DNA of 64,000 nt from NCBI GenBank assembly GCA_004552485.1, contig SFOH01000004.1, positions 1 to 64,000 of the forward strand. Direction: 5' to 3'. Positions within the stretch are counted from its first letter, which is position 1; each line of letters opens with the position of its first letter. The DNA is from Bacteroidales bacterium. Lineage in GTDB: Bacteria > Bacteroidota > Bacteroidia > Bacteroidales > Muribaculaceae. The position numbers were made by a program, and so were the translations under genes. Positions 20,725-29,928 of the stretch are shown in pieces. The notes beneath the pieces were generated by a model. It had not been told where the DNA came from. It did no database searches and saw only the letters and a list, made by a program, of their open reading frames with translations.

Positions 20725-21432
20725 TCAGTGTTTCAGTTTCTCGAGATAGGCTTGATAGGGCAGCAGGCAGTCGTGGAGCATGGTGCTGACGCCGCGAGAG
20801 GTGATTGTGCCTCCCGAGATGCCGTCCACATAGTCCTCGCCGTCAAGGGGTTTCTGGCCTTTCTTGACCACGGCGACGGGCAGGAACTTGCCGTCCTTGA
20901 ACAGGTGTTTGTTCTCGAACTGGTTTTGGAAGAACGGCTTCTCAATTTCGGCACCGAGGCCCGGGGTCTCGCCCTGGTGGGCGAAGTAGGCGCCGTAGAT
21001 GGTGCTTCCGTCGGCGTCAACGGCCACATAGCCCCAAATGGGGCCCCACAGGCCGGCGCCGTATACGGGGATGATGTACTTGGTGCCGGCGACGGGGAGA
21101 GTGCAGATGTAGACGGGCAGCTGACGCTTGGCGCCATCGGCTATCTTGCTCTGCTCCTGGACGTTGACCGAGAACGCGTCGGTGCCGGTCTCCTCGCCCT
21201 GCGAGTTCACGACCGTCTGGGCGGTGATGTATTTGTTGAAGACCTCGCTGACTTTCTGACCCGGCTCGGGCACGATGTGCACCGAAGCCAGAATCTGCTT
21301 CATCTTGTCAGCGGCGATGTTCTCGTTCTGGCGGTCTTTCAGGGCCATGGACGTTGCGGCCAGGGCAGTGCCGACGAGAACCACTATTATAATAATGTAT
21401 ATGACGGTGTAAAGGCTGCCTTGTTTCTTCAT
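20725..21432 (-). CDS. nqrC: Na+-translocating NADH:quinone reductase subunit C
   Basis: The protein has 235 residues, with one N-terminal helix (about residues 9-28) and a periplasmic FMN-binding domain. The flavinylation motif is 'DGISGGTITSRGV' with the acceptor threonine at T209 (S-G-G-T; the common form is S-G-A-T). FMN is attached as a phosphoester by ApbE, which is not encoded in this window. The start overlaps the nqrB stop by 4 bp, so translation is likely coupled. Confidence 0.96.
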   Translation of the reverse strand: MKKQGSLYTVIYIIIIVVLVGTALAATSMALKDRQNENIAADKMKQILASVHIVPEPGQKVSEVFNKYITAQTVVNSQGEETGTDAFSVNVQEQSKIADGAKRQLPVYICTLPVAGTKYIIPVYGAGLWGPIWGYVAVDADGSTIYGAYFAHQGETPGLGAEIEKPFFQNQFENKHLFKDGKFLPVAVVKKGQKPLDGEDYVDGISGGTITSRGVSTMLHDCLLPYQAYLEKLKH

Positions 21433-22688
21433 GATGCGCGGCCCTCCTCGGCCTCAATTTTGTCTTCAGTGGCGTCAAGGGCATTCTCGGCGGCCACGAG
21501 ACGGCGCTCGCGGCGGCGCACGTTGGCCTGGACGACACACCAGTCAATCAGCGGGGCAAAGACGTTCATGAGCAGCACGGCCAGCATGGCGCCCTCGGGG
21601 TAGCCGGTGTTGTAGACACGGATGAGCACGGCAATGATGCCGATGAGGAAGCCGTAGATCCACTTGCCGGTGCGGGTGCGTGCGGCGGTGACGGGGTCGG
21701 TGGCCATGAAGACGGCGGCGAAGGCCAGGCCGCCGAACAGCAGCTGGTCGGCCGGATTCAGGTAGGAGCCGGGATATGTCGGCGTCTCGAAGACGTTGGC
21801 GATCCAGCCCATGCAGAGCGCTCCGGCAACAACGCTGACGATGATGCGCCAGTCGGCGATGCGCGTCAGCAGCAGGATGGCTGCGCCGATGAGAATGCAG
21901 AATGTGGATGTTTCGCCGAACGAGCCGGGGATGAAGCCCCAGAAGGCGTCGGCAGCTGTGATGGCATGGTCGCCCACGCCGGTGAGCGCCACATCGCCGC
22001 CCTGAGCCGTGGCTATCTGGCCGAGGGGCGTGGCGCAGGTGAAGCCGTCGGGAACCGTGGGACCTACGCCCAGGATGGGCTGCGTGGCCACGAAGACGTG
22101 GTCGCCCGACATCTTGGCCGGATAGGCGAAGAAGAGGAATGCGCGGGCCGTAAGCGCCACGTTCACAATATTATAGCCTGTTCCGCCGAACACCTCTTTG
22201 GCGAAGATGACGGCGAAGGCCGTAGCCACAGCCACCATCCACAACGGCGTCTCGATGGGCAGAATCATGGGCAGGATGATGCCCGTCACCAGAAATCCCT
22301 CCTGGATCTCTTCGTGGCGCAGCTGGGCGCAGATGAATTCGATGCCCAGACCCACGATGTAGGTTGTGAGCACCATGGGGAGGATGGCCAGCAGGCCGTA
22401 GAGCATCATCTCCCAGAAGGGAAATTCGATGGCGCCGGCGGCCAGCCAGTGCTGATAGGCCGTGTTGTACATGCCGAAGAAGAAGCACGGCATCAGCGCC
22501 ACGATGACGATGGTCATCGTGCGCTTTGAGTCCATGCTGTCATGCACCTGGACGCCCACGGGGCCCGAGGTGTCACGCGGCGTGAACAGGAAGGTATCGA
22601 AGCCGTCGTAGACCGAGCGCAGTGAGCTCAGCTTGCCTCCGTAGAAGGCGGGCTTGATGCGATCCATGAATTTGCGTAACGATTTCAT
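21429..22688 (-). CDS. nqrB: Na+-translocating NADH:quinone reductase subunit B
   Basis: The protein has 419 residues and about ten membrane helices. It is homologous to RnfD and is the subunit implicated in Na+ translocation and quinone binding. 'EIQEGFLVTGIILPMILPIETP' and 'AVIFAKEVFGGTGYNIVN' are conserved. The covalent FMN site reads 'PDGFTCATPL' (T217-C218-A219-T220) where the family has S/T-G-A-T; the acceptor threonine is kept. The reading was checked in the nucleotide sequence (ACC TGC GCC ACG). It starts 73 nt after nqrA. Confidence 0.96.
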   Translation of the reverse strand: MKSLRKFMDRIKPAFYGGKLSSLRSVYDGFDTFLFTPRDTSGPVGVQVHDSMDSKRTMTIVIVALMPCFFFGMYNTAYQHWLAAGAIEFPFWEMMLYGLLAILPMVLTTYIVGLGIEFICAQLRHEEIQEGFLVTGIILPMILPIETPLWMVAVATAFAVIFAKEVFGGTGYNIVNVALTARAFLFFAYPAKMSGDHVFVATQPILGVGPTVPDGFTCATPLGQIATAQGGDVALTGVGDHAITAADAFWGFIPGSFGETSTFCILIGAAILLLTRIADWRIIVSVVAGALCMGWIANVFETPTYPGSYLNPADQLLFGGLAFAAVFMATDPVTAARTRTGKWIYGFLIGIIAVLIRVYNTGYPEGAMLAVLLMNVFAPLIDWCVVQANVRRRERRLVAAENALDATEDKIEAEEGRAS

Positions 22689-22761
22689 TCGTTTATCTGA
22701 TTGATTTGTTGGGTTTTAGATTTCTTGAAGAAGAAGCGGGACGAGCCTCGGATGCGGGGGC

Positions 22762-24105
22762 TCACTCCACCTCGTGGCGCAGATAGTCGAGGCCGTTGCG
22801 CACCATCTGCTGGAGCGGCTGCTTCGATGAGTCGGCGTACTCGGCCAGGGCGAAGTCCTCGGGAGCGACCTCGTAGATGCCGAGGCGCTCCATGGCGTCG
22901 ATATTGCCGCTCTGAACGGCCTTGAGCAGATACTCGGGCAGGATGTCCATCGGCACATAGCGCTCGTACTCGCCCGACATGATCATGGCTCGGCGGCCGC
23001 CAAGGGTGCGGGCGTCGGGGCTGAACAGGCGGCGGAGCCAGTGTCCGGGGTAAGACGGGCTCACGCTCATCTTCTTGGGCGACATCGAGGCCCAGCCCAT
23101 GAACTCGTCCTTGTCGGAGCCGTCGGCGATGACGGTCACCTGAGTGTAGGGATAGCGCAGATAGCCGTCTTCGGCCTCGTGCACGCCCGTCAGAACGTTG
23201 CCGGCGATGACGCGCACCTTGTGGTCGGCGGCTTTGAGGCGGCCGGCGAGCAACGCATCAAGTTGAGCGCCCATCACTGTCGACGCTACGTAGGGCTTCT
23301 CGACCTCCGAACCGGTCACGGCCACTGTCGTCGTGAAGTCGGCGCGGCCGTCGCGGACGATCTTTCCTATTTTATATAATGTGGAGACGTGCATGGTCCA
23401 CACCTTCTCGCCCTTGTTCACGGGCCGTATGTTCGCAATCTGCACGCCAACCAGCGAGGCGGGATGCGGGCCGGCGACATCGACCATCACGGCGCCGGCG
23501 ATGTCGGCACACTGAGCGGCCGAGCGGCGCGAGACGAAGATGCGACCGGGGGTCAGCTTCTTCAGCACTTCCACGGCTGCGGCCATGACCGCGGCGTCCT
23601 CGGCGGAATAGACGCGCGAGACGGCCAGCGGAGCCGAGTCGAAGGCGGTGACGAAGATGTCGCGGGGACGGTCGGCCGGGTTGGGCACGATGTCGTAGGG
23701 ACGCTGGCGCATCAGAACCAGCATGCCGGAGTTGGCCAGCATCTGAGCCACCTCCTCGGCGGAGGACTTGGCGGAGACGGCGAACGACGGCGCCTGGGCA
23801 CCTTCAGCTCCCTTGGCATCCACCACCACGCGCAGAACCTTGCGGCGCTCGCCGCGGACCACGGCGGCGACAGTGCCGGCGACGGGGCTCACCAGCTTCA
23901 CGGCCTCGCAGTCTTTGTGGTGCATCAGCGGCTGACCGGCGGCGACTACGTCGCCCTCGCGGACATCCACCTTGGCGATAAAGCCGGGGAAATCATCCGG
24001 AACCACCGCAGCGCGCTTGCAGTCCACAGCCACGGGCGCCTTCGCCTCGGCGGGGACAGCGCCGGCCAGCGGCAGGTCCAAACCTTTTTTAATCTTTATT
24101 TCCAT
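22762..24105 (-). CDS. nqrA: Na+-translocating NADH:quinone reductase subunit A
   Basis: The protein has 447 residues, is soluble, and lies on the cytosolic face of the complex. Its N-terminus 'IKIKKGLDLPLAGAV' and 'VDVREGDVVAAGQPLMHHK' are the usual barrel-sandwich (lipoyl-like) fold; the C-terminal part is related to SLBB domains. It is the first gene of the operon. The -7 box CAAAGATA (plus strand, 24232-24239) gives a leader of about 120 nt. NqrA is needed for quinone binding and assembly of the complex. Confidence 0.96.
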   Translation of the reverse strand: MEIKIKKGLDLPLAGAVPAEAKAPVAVDCKRAAVVPDDFPGFIAKVDVREGDVVAAGQPLMHHKDCEAVKLVSPVAGTVAAVVRGERRKVLRVVVDAKGAEGAQAPSFAVSAKSSAEEVAQMLANSGMLVLMRQRPYDIVPNPADRPRDIFVTAFDSAPLAVSRVYSAEDAAVMAAAVEVLKKLTPGRIFVSRRSAAQCADIAGAVMVDVAGPHPASLVGVQIANIRPVNKGEKVWTMHVSTLYKIGKIVRDGRADFTTTVAVTGSEVEKPYVASTVMGAQLDALLAGRLKAADHKVRVIAGNVLTGVHEAEDGYLRYPYTQVTVIADGSDKDEFMGWASMSPKKMSVSPSYPGHWLRRLFSPDARTLGGRRAMIMSGEYERYVPMDILPEYLLKAVQSGNIDAMERLGIYEVAPEDFALAEYADSSKQPLQQMVRNGLDYLRHEVE

Positions 24106-24231
24106 ATTTTCAGTATAGAGAGTATTGTCAGTATGTCACGACGTCAGCTAATGCGCCCGGCCGGGCCAAAAGCTCCGGAGCGGCATCGGCACGGCATCCT
24201 CAGCCGGCCGCGCCCTCTGCGCATTATCGTG

Positions 24232-24239
24232 CAAAGATA
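24232..24239 (-). promoter_or_regulatory. -7 promoter element of the nqr operon
   Basis: TATCTTTG on the minus strand matches TAnnTTTG. The -33 position is weak (no TTG at 18-21 nt). Confidence 0.6.
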
Positions 24240-24363
24240 ATAATTATTCCCCAAACACGAGGTAAAATATTTATTAAATTACACATATTTTAATATAAGG
24301 AGCGAAAAAAAGCGCGCAAAAAAAATAAATGTGGCCTCGGGCAAGAAAAAATGCCCAAAATAT

Positions 24364-24394
24364 TTTGTAAGTTTAAAACAAAAAAGTAACTTTG
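24364..24394 (+). promoter_or_regulatory. Promoter of the exbB-exbD-exbD-tonB operon
   Basis: TTTG (24364-24367), a 19-nt spacer and TAACTTTG (24387-24394) form a full consensus match. It is the only such match in the 606-bp gap on this strand, which implies a leader of about 310 nt. Confidence 0.7.
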
Positions 24395-24711
24395 CGACTA
24401 GTTTTAACAGGAAAATCATTCACCGGCGCGGAGAGCGCCCCCCGAGGGGTGCCCTTTCATAACGACAAAGACAACGTAATCCAACATATCACACACCTTA
24501 AACAATACCCCCGTTTAAATCTCCCGCAGTGATAACATAGGATACACCCGGCCACCGACAAGCGTCCTCCCCACCCTCAGCCAATCGCGCCACCCGGGAC
24601 GCCGACCGCCGGCCACAGACGCCGCCAAAGCGTCACATGACATAGAATTTATTCACCAAACAATCAATTTTATAAACAATTTTCTAATTTTTCTTTTCAT
24701 CAATTAAAATT

Positions 24712-25590
24712 ATGGAAGCTCAAAAGCCTGCTACCGCTAAAGCCCCCGTGGCTAAAGCCCAGAAACCCAAGTCAAACGCTCCCGGCATCAAGAATGCCTC
24801 ATGGGTGATTGTTTGCTGCCTCGTTGTGGCAGTTCTCCTGTCACTTTTCTTCTTCGGCAACCCCCGCTACTTTGAGTTCGAGGGTGAAGCCCCCATTTCA
24901 ATGTGGTTCTTTGACGGCGAGTCAACTCCTAAGGACGGCTCACTGATTGCCACCATCTTCAAGGGCGGTATCATCGTTCCTATTCTTCAGACCCTCTTCC
25001 TCACCGTTATCGTTCTCGCCATCGAGCGCGGCATTGCCCTGCACGCTGCCAAAGGTAAAGGCAACATCGCCAAGTTCGTCGAAGGCGTTAAGGCTTGCCT
25101 GCAGAAGAACGACATCGCCGGTGCCCAGAAGCTTTGCAAAGAGCAGAAAGGTTCAGTAGCCGCCGTTGTTGCCGCTGCCCTCGTTCGCTACGAAGAAATG
25201 GACAAGAACACCGTTCTCTCGAAAGAGCAGAAAGTTGCCACCCTCCAGAAAGAGGTTGAAGAGGCCACCGCTCTCGAGATGCCCGCTCTCCAGCAGAACC
25301 TCCCCATCGTTGCTACAATGACCACCCTCGGCACTCTCGTCGGTCTGCTTGGTACCGTGCTTGGTATGATCAAATCATTCTCCGCTCTTGGCGGTGGCGG
25401 CGGTGCCGTTGACTCCACCGAGCTGTCAGTAGGTATCTCCGAGGCACTTGTGAACACCGCTTTCGGTATCGCAACCGGTGCTTTCGCTGTTATCTTCTAC
25501 AACTACTACACCAACAAGATTGACAACCTCACCTACGCTATCGATGAGATTGGTTTCTCCATCGTTCAGACATTCCAGGCCACTCACTAA
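24712..25590 (+). CDS. exbB: MotA/TolQ/ExbB proton channel family protein
   Basis: The protein has 292 residues. A Lys/Ala/Pro-rich cytosolic N-terminus leads to a first helix (about residues 28-47), a second helix ('IIVPILQTLFLTVIVLAIERG'), a cytosolic helical loop, and the MotA_ExbB core in the C-terminal third ('IVATMTTLGTLVGLLGTVLGM' and 'LSVGISEALVNTAFGIATGAF'). ExbB pentamers with ExbD convert the proton gradient into TonB motion. It is the first gene of an exbB-exbD-exbD-tonB operon whose members are 13-54 nt apart. C-ending codons and an AT-rich ATG context suggest strong expression. Confidence 0.95.
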   Translation: MEAQKPATAKAPVAKAQKPKSNAPGIKNASWVIVCCLVVAVLLSLFFFGNPRYFEFEGEAPISMWFFDGESTPKDGSLIATIFKGGIIVPILQTLFLTVIVLAIERGIALHAAKGKGNIAKFVEGVKACLQKNDIAGAQKLCKEQKGSVAAVVAAALVRYEEMDKNTVLSKEQKVATLQKEVEEATALEMPALQQNLPIVATMTTLGTLVGLLGTVLGMIKSFSALGGGGGAVDSTELSVGISEALVNTAFGIATGAFAVIFYNYYTNKIDNLTYAIDEIGFSIVQTFQATH

Positions 25591-25644
25591 TCCCTATTTA
25601 CCAGTTTTAACCATCAACTCTAAAAACAAGTAAAACAAGTAAAT

Positions 25645-26463
25645 ATGGGAAAAGTAAAAATTAAAAAGAAAAGCACCCTCATTGACATGACGGCAATGAG
25701 TGACGTGACCGTTCTTTTGCTTACTTTCTTCATGTTGACTTCGACCTTCCTGACCAAAGAGCCCACAACGGTGCAGACACCGTCGTCCGTCTCCGAGGAA
25801 ATGATTCCCGCCAAGGACCTTGTCACAGTGCTGGTTTCCAGCCAGGACAAGAACCCCAACGCCGAGAATCCCCTGGCCATCGAAGGTAAAATCTTCCTGT
25901 CATTTACCGGTGACTCTGTCATCAGCAGCGAGGCTCTCCGCGAGCAGGTGCTGGCCAACGCAGTCGCCAAGTACAATGAGAAGCATAAGAACCATCCCGT
26001 CACCCTGACCCCAAAGATGGTGTCCAACTTCAAGAAATCGAACATGATGGGCACGCCCTTCAGATATCTTGAAGAAGTCCTCAGCATGGATCCCGCCGAG
26101 ATGGACAAGCTCATGACTGACCTTGCCAATCCCAAAGTCGGAATCCCCATCAACGGAAACAAGGACAAACAGGGCAACCTCAATGACTTCCAGGTGTGGA
26201 TGTGGGCCCTCGCCAAGATGGCCACGGAAAACCGTGCCGACGCCATCTCCAACGCCGGCCTCGTTGAAGGAACAGATACCCAGAAGATTCGTGACCTCGA
26301 CATCATCTACAACTCCCTCTACCAGGGACGCGGTATCTCCATCAAAGCCGACAAGGACACACCCTTTGACAAAATCGATGAAGTTTTTGACAACCTGCAG
26401 ACTATGGGCCTCAACAAGTTCACCCTGCAGACCGCCCTCAAAACTGAAGAAGCAAACCAATAA
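25645..26463 (+). CDS. exbD: ExbD/TolR biopolymer transport protein (first copy)
   Basis: The protein has 272 residues, longer than E. coli ExbD (about 140). The single helix follows 'LIDMTAMSDVTVLLLTFFML' and contains the conserved proton-carrying Asp in 'MSDVTVL'. The rest is a long periplasmic part with a C-terminal ExbD-like end ('IIYNSLYQGRGISIKAD...FDKIDEVFDNLQTMGLNKF'). The middle (about residues 60-190) is an insertion of unknown role. Two different ExbD copies between exbB and tonB are common in Bacteroidetes. Confidence 0.92.
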   Translation: MGKVKIKKKSTLIDMTAMSDVTVLLLTFFMLTSTFLTKEPTTVQTPSSVSEEMIPAKDLVTVLVSSQDKNPNAENPLAIEGKIFLSFTGDSVISSEALREQVLANAVAKYNEKHKNHPVTLTPKMVSNFKKSNMMGTPFRYLEEVLSMDPAEMDKLMTDLANPKVGIPINGNKDKQGNLNDFQVWMWALAKMATENRADAISNAGLVEGTDTQKIRDLDIIYNSLYQGRGISIKADKDTPFDKIDEVFDNLQTMGLNKFTLQTALKTEEANQ

Positions 26464-26476
26464 AGTAAAGTAAACA

Positions 26477-27238
26477 ATGGCACAGATTGAACCCACCGAC
26501 AAGGGCAAAAAGAAAAAAGGCGCCCAGAAAAAGATGGCTATCCATGTTGACTTTACCCCCATGGTTGACATGAACATGCTTCTGATCACATTCTTCATGC
26601 TCTGTACCACCATGATTCAGTCACGCACAATGCAGATCATTCTGCCTTCGAATGACAAGAACATCAAGGAGGAACAGAAGACCCAGGCTGATGCCTCCGA
26701 GGCCATCACCCTCATCCTCGACACAGAGTATGACTCTCACAACCTGCCCCTCAAAGATGCCAACGGCAACACCCTCCACCGCATCTTCTACTACGAAGGA
26801 ATTCCCGACTCAATCAACGCCAACACCGCCGGCAAAAAGGTGGTCTCCAAAGGAGCCATCCAGATTGAGCGCTTCATCCCCGAAGAAGGCGAAGGCAACA
26901 AAGGCATCCGTGCAATCCTCCGCGACCGTCACAAAGAGGCTATGGACAACTACGACAAGCTGAAAGCACAATGGCGCAATAAGGAAATCAACAAGCAGCA
27001 GTTTGACTCTCTGGCCAAACTCAACGCCACCGATGAGAAACTTAAACACCCCATTGTCATCATCAAACCCGGTCCCAACGCCACTTATGAGTCTCTGATT
27101 TACGCAATCGACGAGCTGAACCTCAACCAGGTACGCCGCTATTCTATCCAGCGTCCCGACAAGACTGACTCCGCTCTCATCCGTAAATTCAGCGCCGCGA
27201 ATCCCTCTCTGAATGTTATGCGTCCTAACGTTCGCTAA
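26477..27238 (+). CDS. exbD: ExbD/TolR biopolymer transport protein (second copy)
   Basis: The protein has 253 residues. A basic cytosolic N-terminus is followed by 'VDFTPMVDMNMLLITFFML', which has the conserved Asp of the ExbD helix, and by a periplasmic region whose end 'IIKPGPNATYESLIYAIDELN' matches the ExbD fold. A charged segment (about residues 140-190, 'DRHKEAMDNYDKLKAQW') may form a coiled coil. It starts 13 nt after the first exbD. Because both copies keep the Asp, a hetero-oligomeric stator is possible. Confidence 0.92.
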   Translation: MAQIEPTDKGKKKKGAQKKMAIHVDFTPMVDMNMLLITFFMLCTTMIQSRTMQIILPSNDKNIKEEQKTQADASEAITLILDTEYDSHNLPLKDANGNTLHRIFYYEGIPDSINANTAGKKVVSKGAIQIERFIPEEGEGNKGIRAILRDRHKEAMDNYDKLKAQWRNKEINKQQFDSLAKLNATDEKLKHPIVIIKPGPNATYESLIYAIDELNLNQVRRYSIQRPDKTDSALIRKFSAANPSLNVMRPNVR

Positions 27239-27274
27239 GACCTATTGTTTAACCCTTAAAAACTGAAAAGAATT

Positions 27275-28150
27275 ATGGCAAAAGACGTAGATCTTTCATC
27301 GAAAGAATGGACTGACATAGTATTCCAAGGTAAGAATAAAGAATTTGGCGCTTACACCCTCCGCGCTGACTCCATCCGCCGTCACACCCTCGCTGTCATC
27401 ATCGTTGTAGCCGTTCTGGCTATCGTGATGATCCTCCTGTGGATGAAAAACGCCGGCCTCTTCGAGCCTGCTGAAGAAGACGTCAATGCGAACGCCGGTC
27501 AGGAACTGACCACCATTGCCGCCGTCGAAGACATCCCCGAAGAAGAGGATCAGCCTCTTGACATCCCCGAGCCCGAGCCCGAGGAAGTTCAGCAGCAAGA
27601 TGACGTCACCGCTACCCAGGCAGTCACCGAAGTGAAGATTGTCGAGGAAGTGGACAAAGAGAAGCAGATCAAGGACACCGAGGCCGTGCTTGACAACACC
27701 GCACAGCTCGGCGCCGAGAACCGCGAAGGTAAAGAAGACGCTACCAAAGAAGCCGTCAAGAAAGAAGTTGTTGAAGAAGCTCCCCCCAAAGTTGTGGAGA
27801 AACCCACAGCTCCCGTGGTTAAGGACGAAGGCCCTGTGAACATCGCAATGGTTGAGCAGAAGCCCTCATTCCCCGGCGGTGACGCCGCCATGTACCAGTG
27901 GCTGAGCTCCAACATCAACTATCCCGCAGCCGCTTCTGAAGAAGGCGTTCAGGGTAAAGTAACCGTACAGTTCATCGTTGAGCGCGATGGCCACATCTCC
28001 GGCGTGAAAGTCGTTCGCGGCAAACACCCCGCTCTCGATGCCGAGGCAAAACGCGTTGTCAGCAAGATGCCCAAATGGACACCCGGCCGTAACAACGGAC
28101 AGCCCGTACGCGTTATCTACAACCTCCCCGTCACCTTCCGCCTGCAGTAA
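27275..28150 (+). CDS. tonB: TonB-family energy transducer
   Basis: The protein has 291 residues. The N-terminus carries 'EWTDIVFQGKNKEFGAYTLR', the Bacteroidetes TonB leader, and a membrane helix at about residues 34-52. An acidic Glu/Pro-rich spacer (about residues 65-175) spans the periplasm. The C-terminal TonB domain starts at 'PSFPGGDAAMYQWLSSNINYP' and ends 'PGRNNGQPVRVIYNLPVTFRLQ'. It links ExbB-ExbD to TonB-dependent outer-membrane receptors; none is encoded in this window. It ends the operon before a strong terminator. Confidence 0.94.
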   Translation: MAKDVDLSSKEWTDIVFQGKNKEFGAYTLRADSIRRHTLAVIIVVAVLAIVMILLWMKNAGLFEPAEEDVNANAGQELTTIAAVEDIPEEEDQPLDIPEPEPEEVQQQDDVTATQAVTEVKIVEEVDKEKQIKDTEAVLDNTAQLGAENREGKEDATKEAVKKEVVEEAPPKVVEKPTAPVVKDEGPVNIAMVEQKPSFPGGDAAMYQWLSSNINYPAAASEEGVQGKVTVQFIVERDGHISGVKVVRGKHPALDAEAKRVVSKMPKWTPGRNNGQPVRVIYNLPVTFRLQ

Positions 28151-28236
28151 TGCCGGCCTGAGGATGCCCACAGCGACATCCCGCCCCACGGAACAAGCAT
28201 TTTAGCTTTTGAATTCCATACCCTCCCCCCAAAAAA

Positions 28237-28263
28237 GGGCGTTCCCACCGGAACGCCCTTTTT
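28237..28263 (+). terminator. Intrinsic terminator of the exb/tonB operon
   Basis: A 9-bp stem GGGCGTTCC / GGAACGCCC with a 4-nt loop is followed by TTTTT. An A-tract precedes it, so it could also act in reverse. Confidence 0.92.
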
Positions 28264-28328
28264 GCATATCACCCGCCCGGCGTACCGCCTCCCCGGCAGC
28301 GCTTTTCGTCTTATTCTGAAATTTATGC

Positions 28329-28357
28329 TTGAAAACGCGGATTTTTCATTAACTTTG
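28329..28357 (+). promoter_or_regulatory. Promoter of the flippase gene
   Basis: TTG (28329-28331), an 18-nt spacer and TAACTTTG (28350-28357), 33 nt before the ATG. Confidence 0.65.
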
Positions 28358-28390
28358 CACTCAGTTTCATCACGACCGCCTCAACCTTAA

Positions 28391-29905
28391 ATGGCCAACA
28401 ACCGACTAATCGCAAAAAATACCGTAGCACTGTATCTGCGCACAATCGTCACCGTGATTGTGTCGCTCTACACTTCGCGCGTCGTTCTCGAAGAACTCGG
28501 CGTCGAAGACTACGGCATTTATAATGTGGTCGGAGGCACCATCGCGATGATGACATTTCTGAACGCCGCGATGTCCGGCGCCTCGTCGCGGTTCATCACC
28601 TACGAAATGGGCAAAGGCCCCGAGAGCCGTCTCCGCGAAGCATTTGGCACGGCCATGGCCATACACGCTGTCATCGCAGTTATCGTGCTCCTGCTGGCCG
28701 AAACGCTGGGGCTGTGGTTTGTCAACACCCAATTGGTCATTCCCGAGAGCCGCATGTTCGCTGCGAACATCGTTTACCAGACCGCCGTCGCGACAGCCGT
28801 CTTAGGCGTGCTTCAGACGCCGCTCCAGGCTTTGGTCATGTCCTACGAACGCTTCACTTTCTACGCCTATCTGGAGATTTTTACAGCAGTGTCAAAACTG
28901 GGCATCGCCTTCCTGCTGATTGTCGTCGCGTCCGACAAACTCATCCTATATGCCTGGCTGACCCTCCTGATAATGGCGGTTGTGTTTGTCCTCTACATAG
29001 TTTATTGCCGCTATAATTTCAGCAATGTTCTGAAGGGACGCGTCCGCAGCGACCGCTCTTTCGTCCGTGCCATGCTGTCGTTCTTAGGATGGGGCATCGT
29101 CGGCAACGTGAGCGTCATCGTAAATTTCCAGGGTTGTGGCATTGCCATGAACATGATTTACGGCGCCGCCGTCAATGCCGCCTACGGAATAGCCAACATC
29201 GTTCAGGGAACGCTTAAAGGTCTGGCGCTTAATATCGTGGCGGCTTCGCGGCCTCAGATCATCATGTCCTATTCTAAGGGCAACCTCACGGAAATGTTCG
29301 CTCTCATGCGAAATGCCACCAACATCGGGCTTGTCATGTATCTTATGACGGCATTGCCGGTCTATTTCAACGCACAGACCGTCCTTGGCATCTGGCTCTT
29401 GGAGGTTCCACCACACACGGTTGCGTTTCTGAAGATTGTGCTCCTCGGCGGTGTGTTCAGCGTTTGCAACCAGCCGATTTACATAGCTATTCATGCCACA
29501 GGCCGCATCAGGTCATCGTCGGTTTACCCCGGCATTGTCTATCTGAGCGCGCCCTTCGTGTTCTACGCCATCATGAAAATGGGCGTGCCCGTCGACACTG
29601 CCTTCTACATCATCGTGGCCACCTATTCCATCTGTCTGCTGATCTGTCTGCTGATTGTCAAGAATCTCATCCCCGAAATCAGACTCACCCGCTTTATGCT
29701 CCGCAGCTATCTTGCCGTTGTGCCGGCTGTCATCGCGGTCGAAGCAATCCTCTTTGCTGTCGGCATTGAGCAGATTTACTTCAAACTGGTTGCCTCCATC
29801 GTGGTCACCGTTGCCGTGCTCGCCGCCTATTACTTTTACTTCTGCCTCGATCGCGCTCAGCGACGCTCGCTCAAAACAATGCTCCTAAAGCGCCTCAAAA
29901 ACTAA
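28391..29905 (+). CDS. Wzx-like polysaccharide flippase (MOP superfamily)
   Basis: The protein has 504 residues and about 12-14 membrane helices. The N-terminus 'KNTVALYLRTIVTVIVSLYTSRVVLEELG' followed by 'DYGIYNVVGG' is typical of O-antigen/polysaccharide exporters of the MOP (MATE-like) superfamily. Such proteins flip undecaprenyl-linked glycans across the inner membrane. The gene stands alone with its own promoter and has no glycosyltransferase next to it, so the glycan is unknown. It has lower GC and a looser codon use than its neighbours. It converges with the Kef antiporter gene 23 nt away, with no hairpin terminator in the gap. Confidence 0.85.
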   Translation: MANNRLIAKNTVALYLRTIVTVIVSLYTSRVVLEELGVEDYGIYNVVGGTIAMMTFLNAAMSGASSRFITYEMGKGPESRLREAFGTAMAIHAVIAVIVLLLAETLGLWFVNTQLVIPESRMFAANIVYQTAVATAVLGVLQTPLQALVMSYERFTFYAYLEIFTAVSKLGIAFLLIVVASDKLILYAWLTLLIMAVVFVLYIVYCRYNFSNVLKGRVRSDRSFVRAMLSFLGWGIVGNVSVIVNFQGCGIAMNMIYGAAVNAAYGIANIVQGTLKGLALNIVAASRPQIIMSYSKGNLTEMFALMRNATNIGLVMYLMTALPVYFNAQTVLGIWLLEVPPHTVAFLKIVLLGGVFSVCNQPIYIAIHATGRIRSSSVYPGIVYLSAPFVFYAIMKMGVPVDTAFYIIVATYSICLLICLLIVKNLIPEIRLTRFMLRSYLAVVPAVIAVEAILFAVGIEQIYFKLVASIVVTVAVLAAYYFYFCLDRAQRRSLKTMLLKRLKN

Positions 29906-29928
29906 GTTTCTAAGGACCTTTGCTCCGC

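Larger units (their letters stand above)
24106..24711. other. Divergent control region between nqrA and exbB with a ~310-nt exbB leader
   Basis: These 606 bp hold two diverging promoters about 130 bp apart (minus, 24232-24239; plus, 24364-24394). The plus leader runs from about 24399 to 24711 and includes a GGCGC/GCGCC hairpin (24425-24439), a C-rich middle part and a strongly AT-rich last 60 nt before the ATG. No ORF in this stretch looks coding. Confidence 0.6.
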
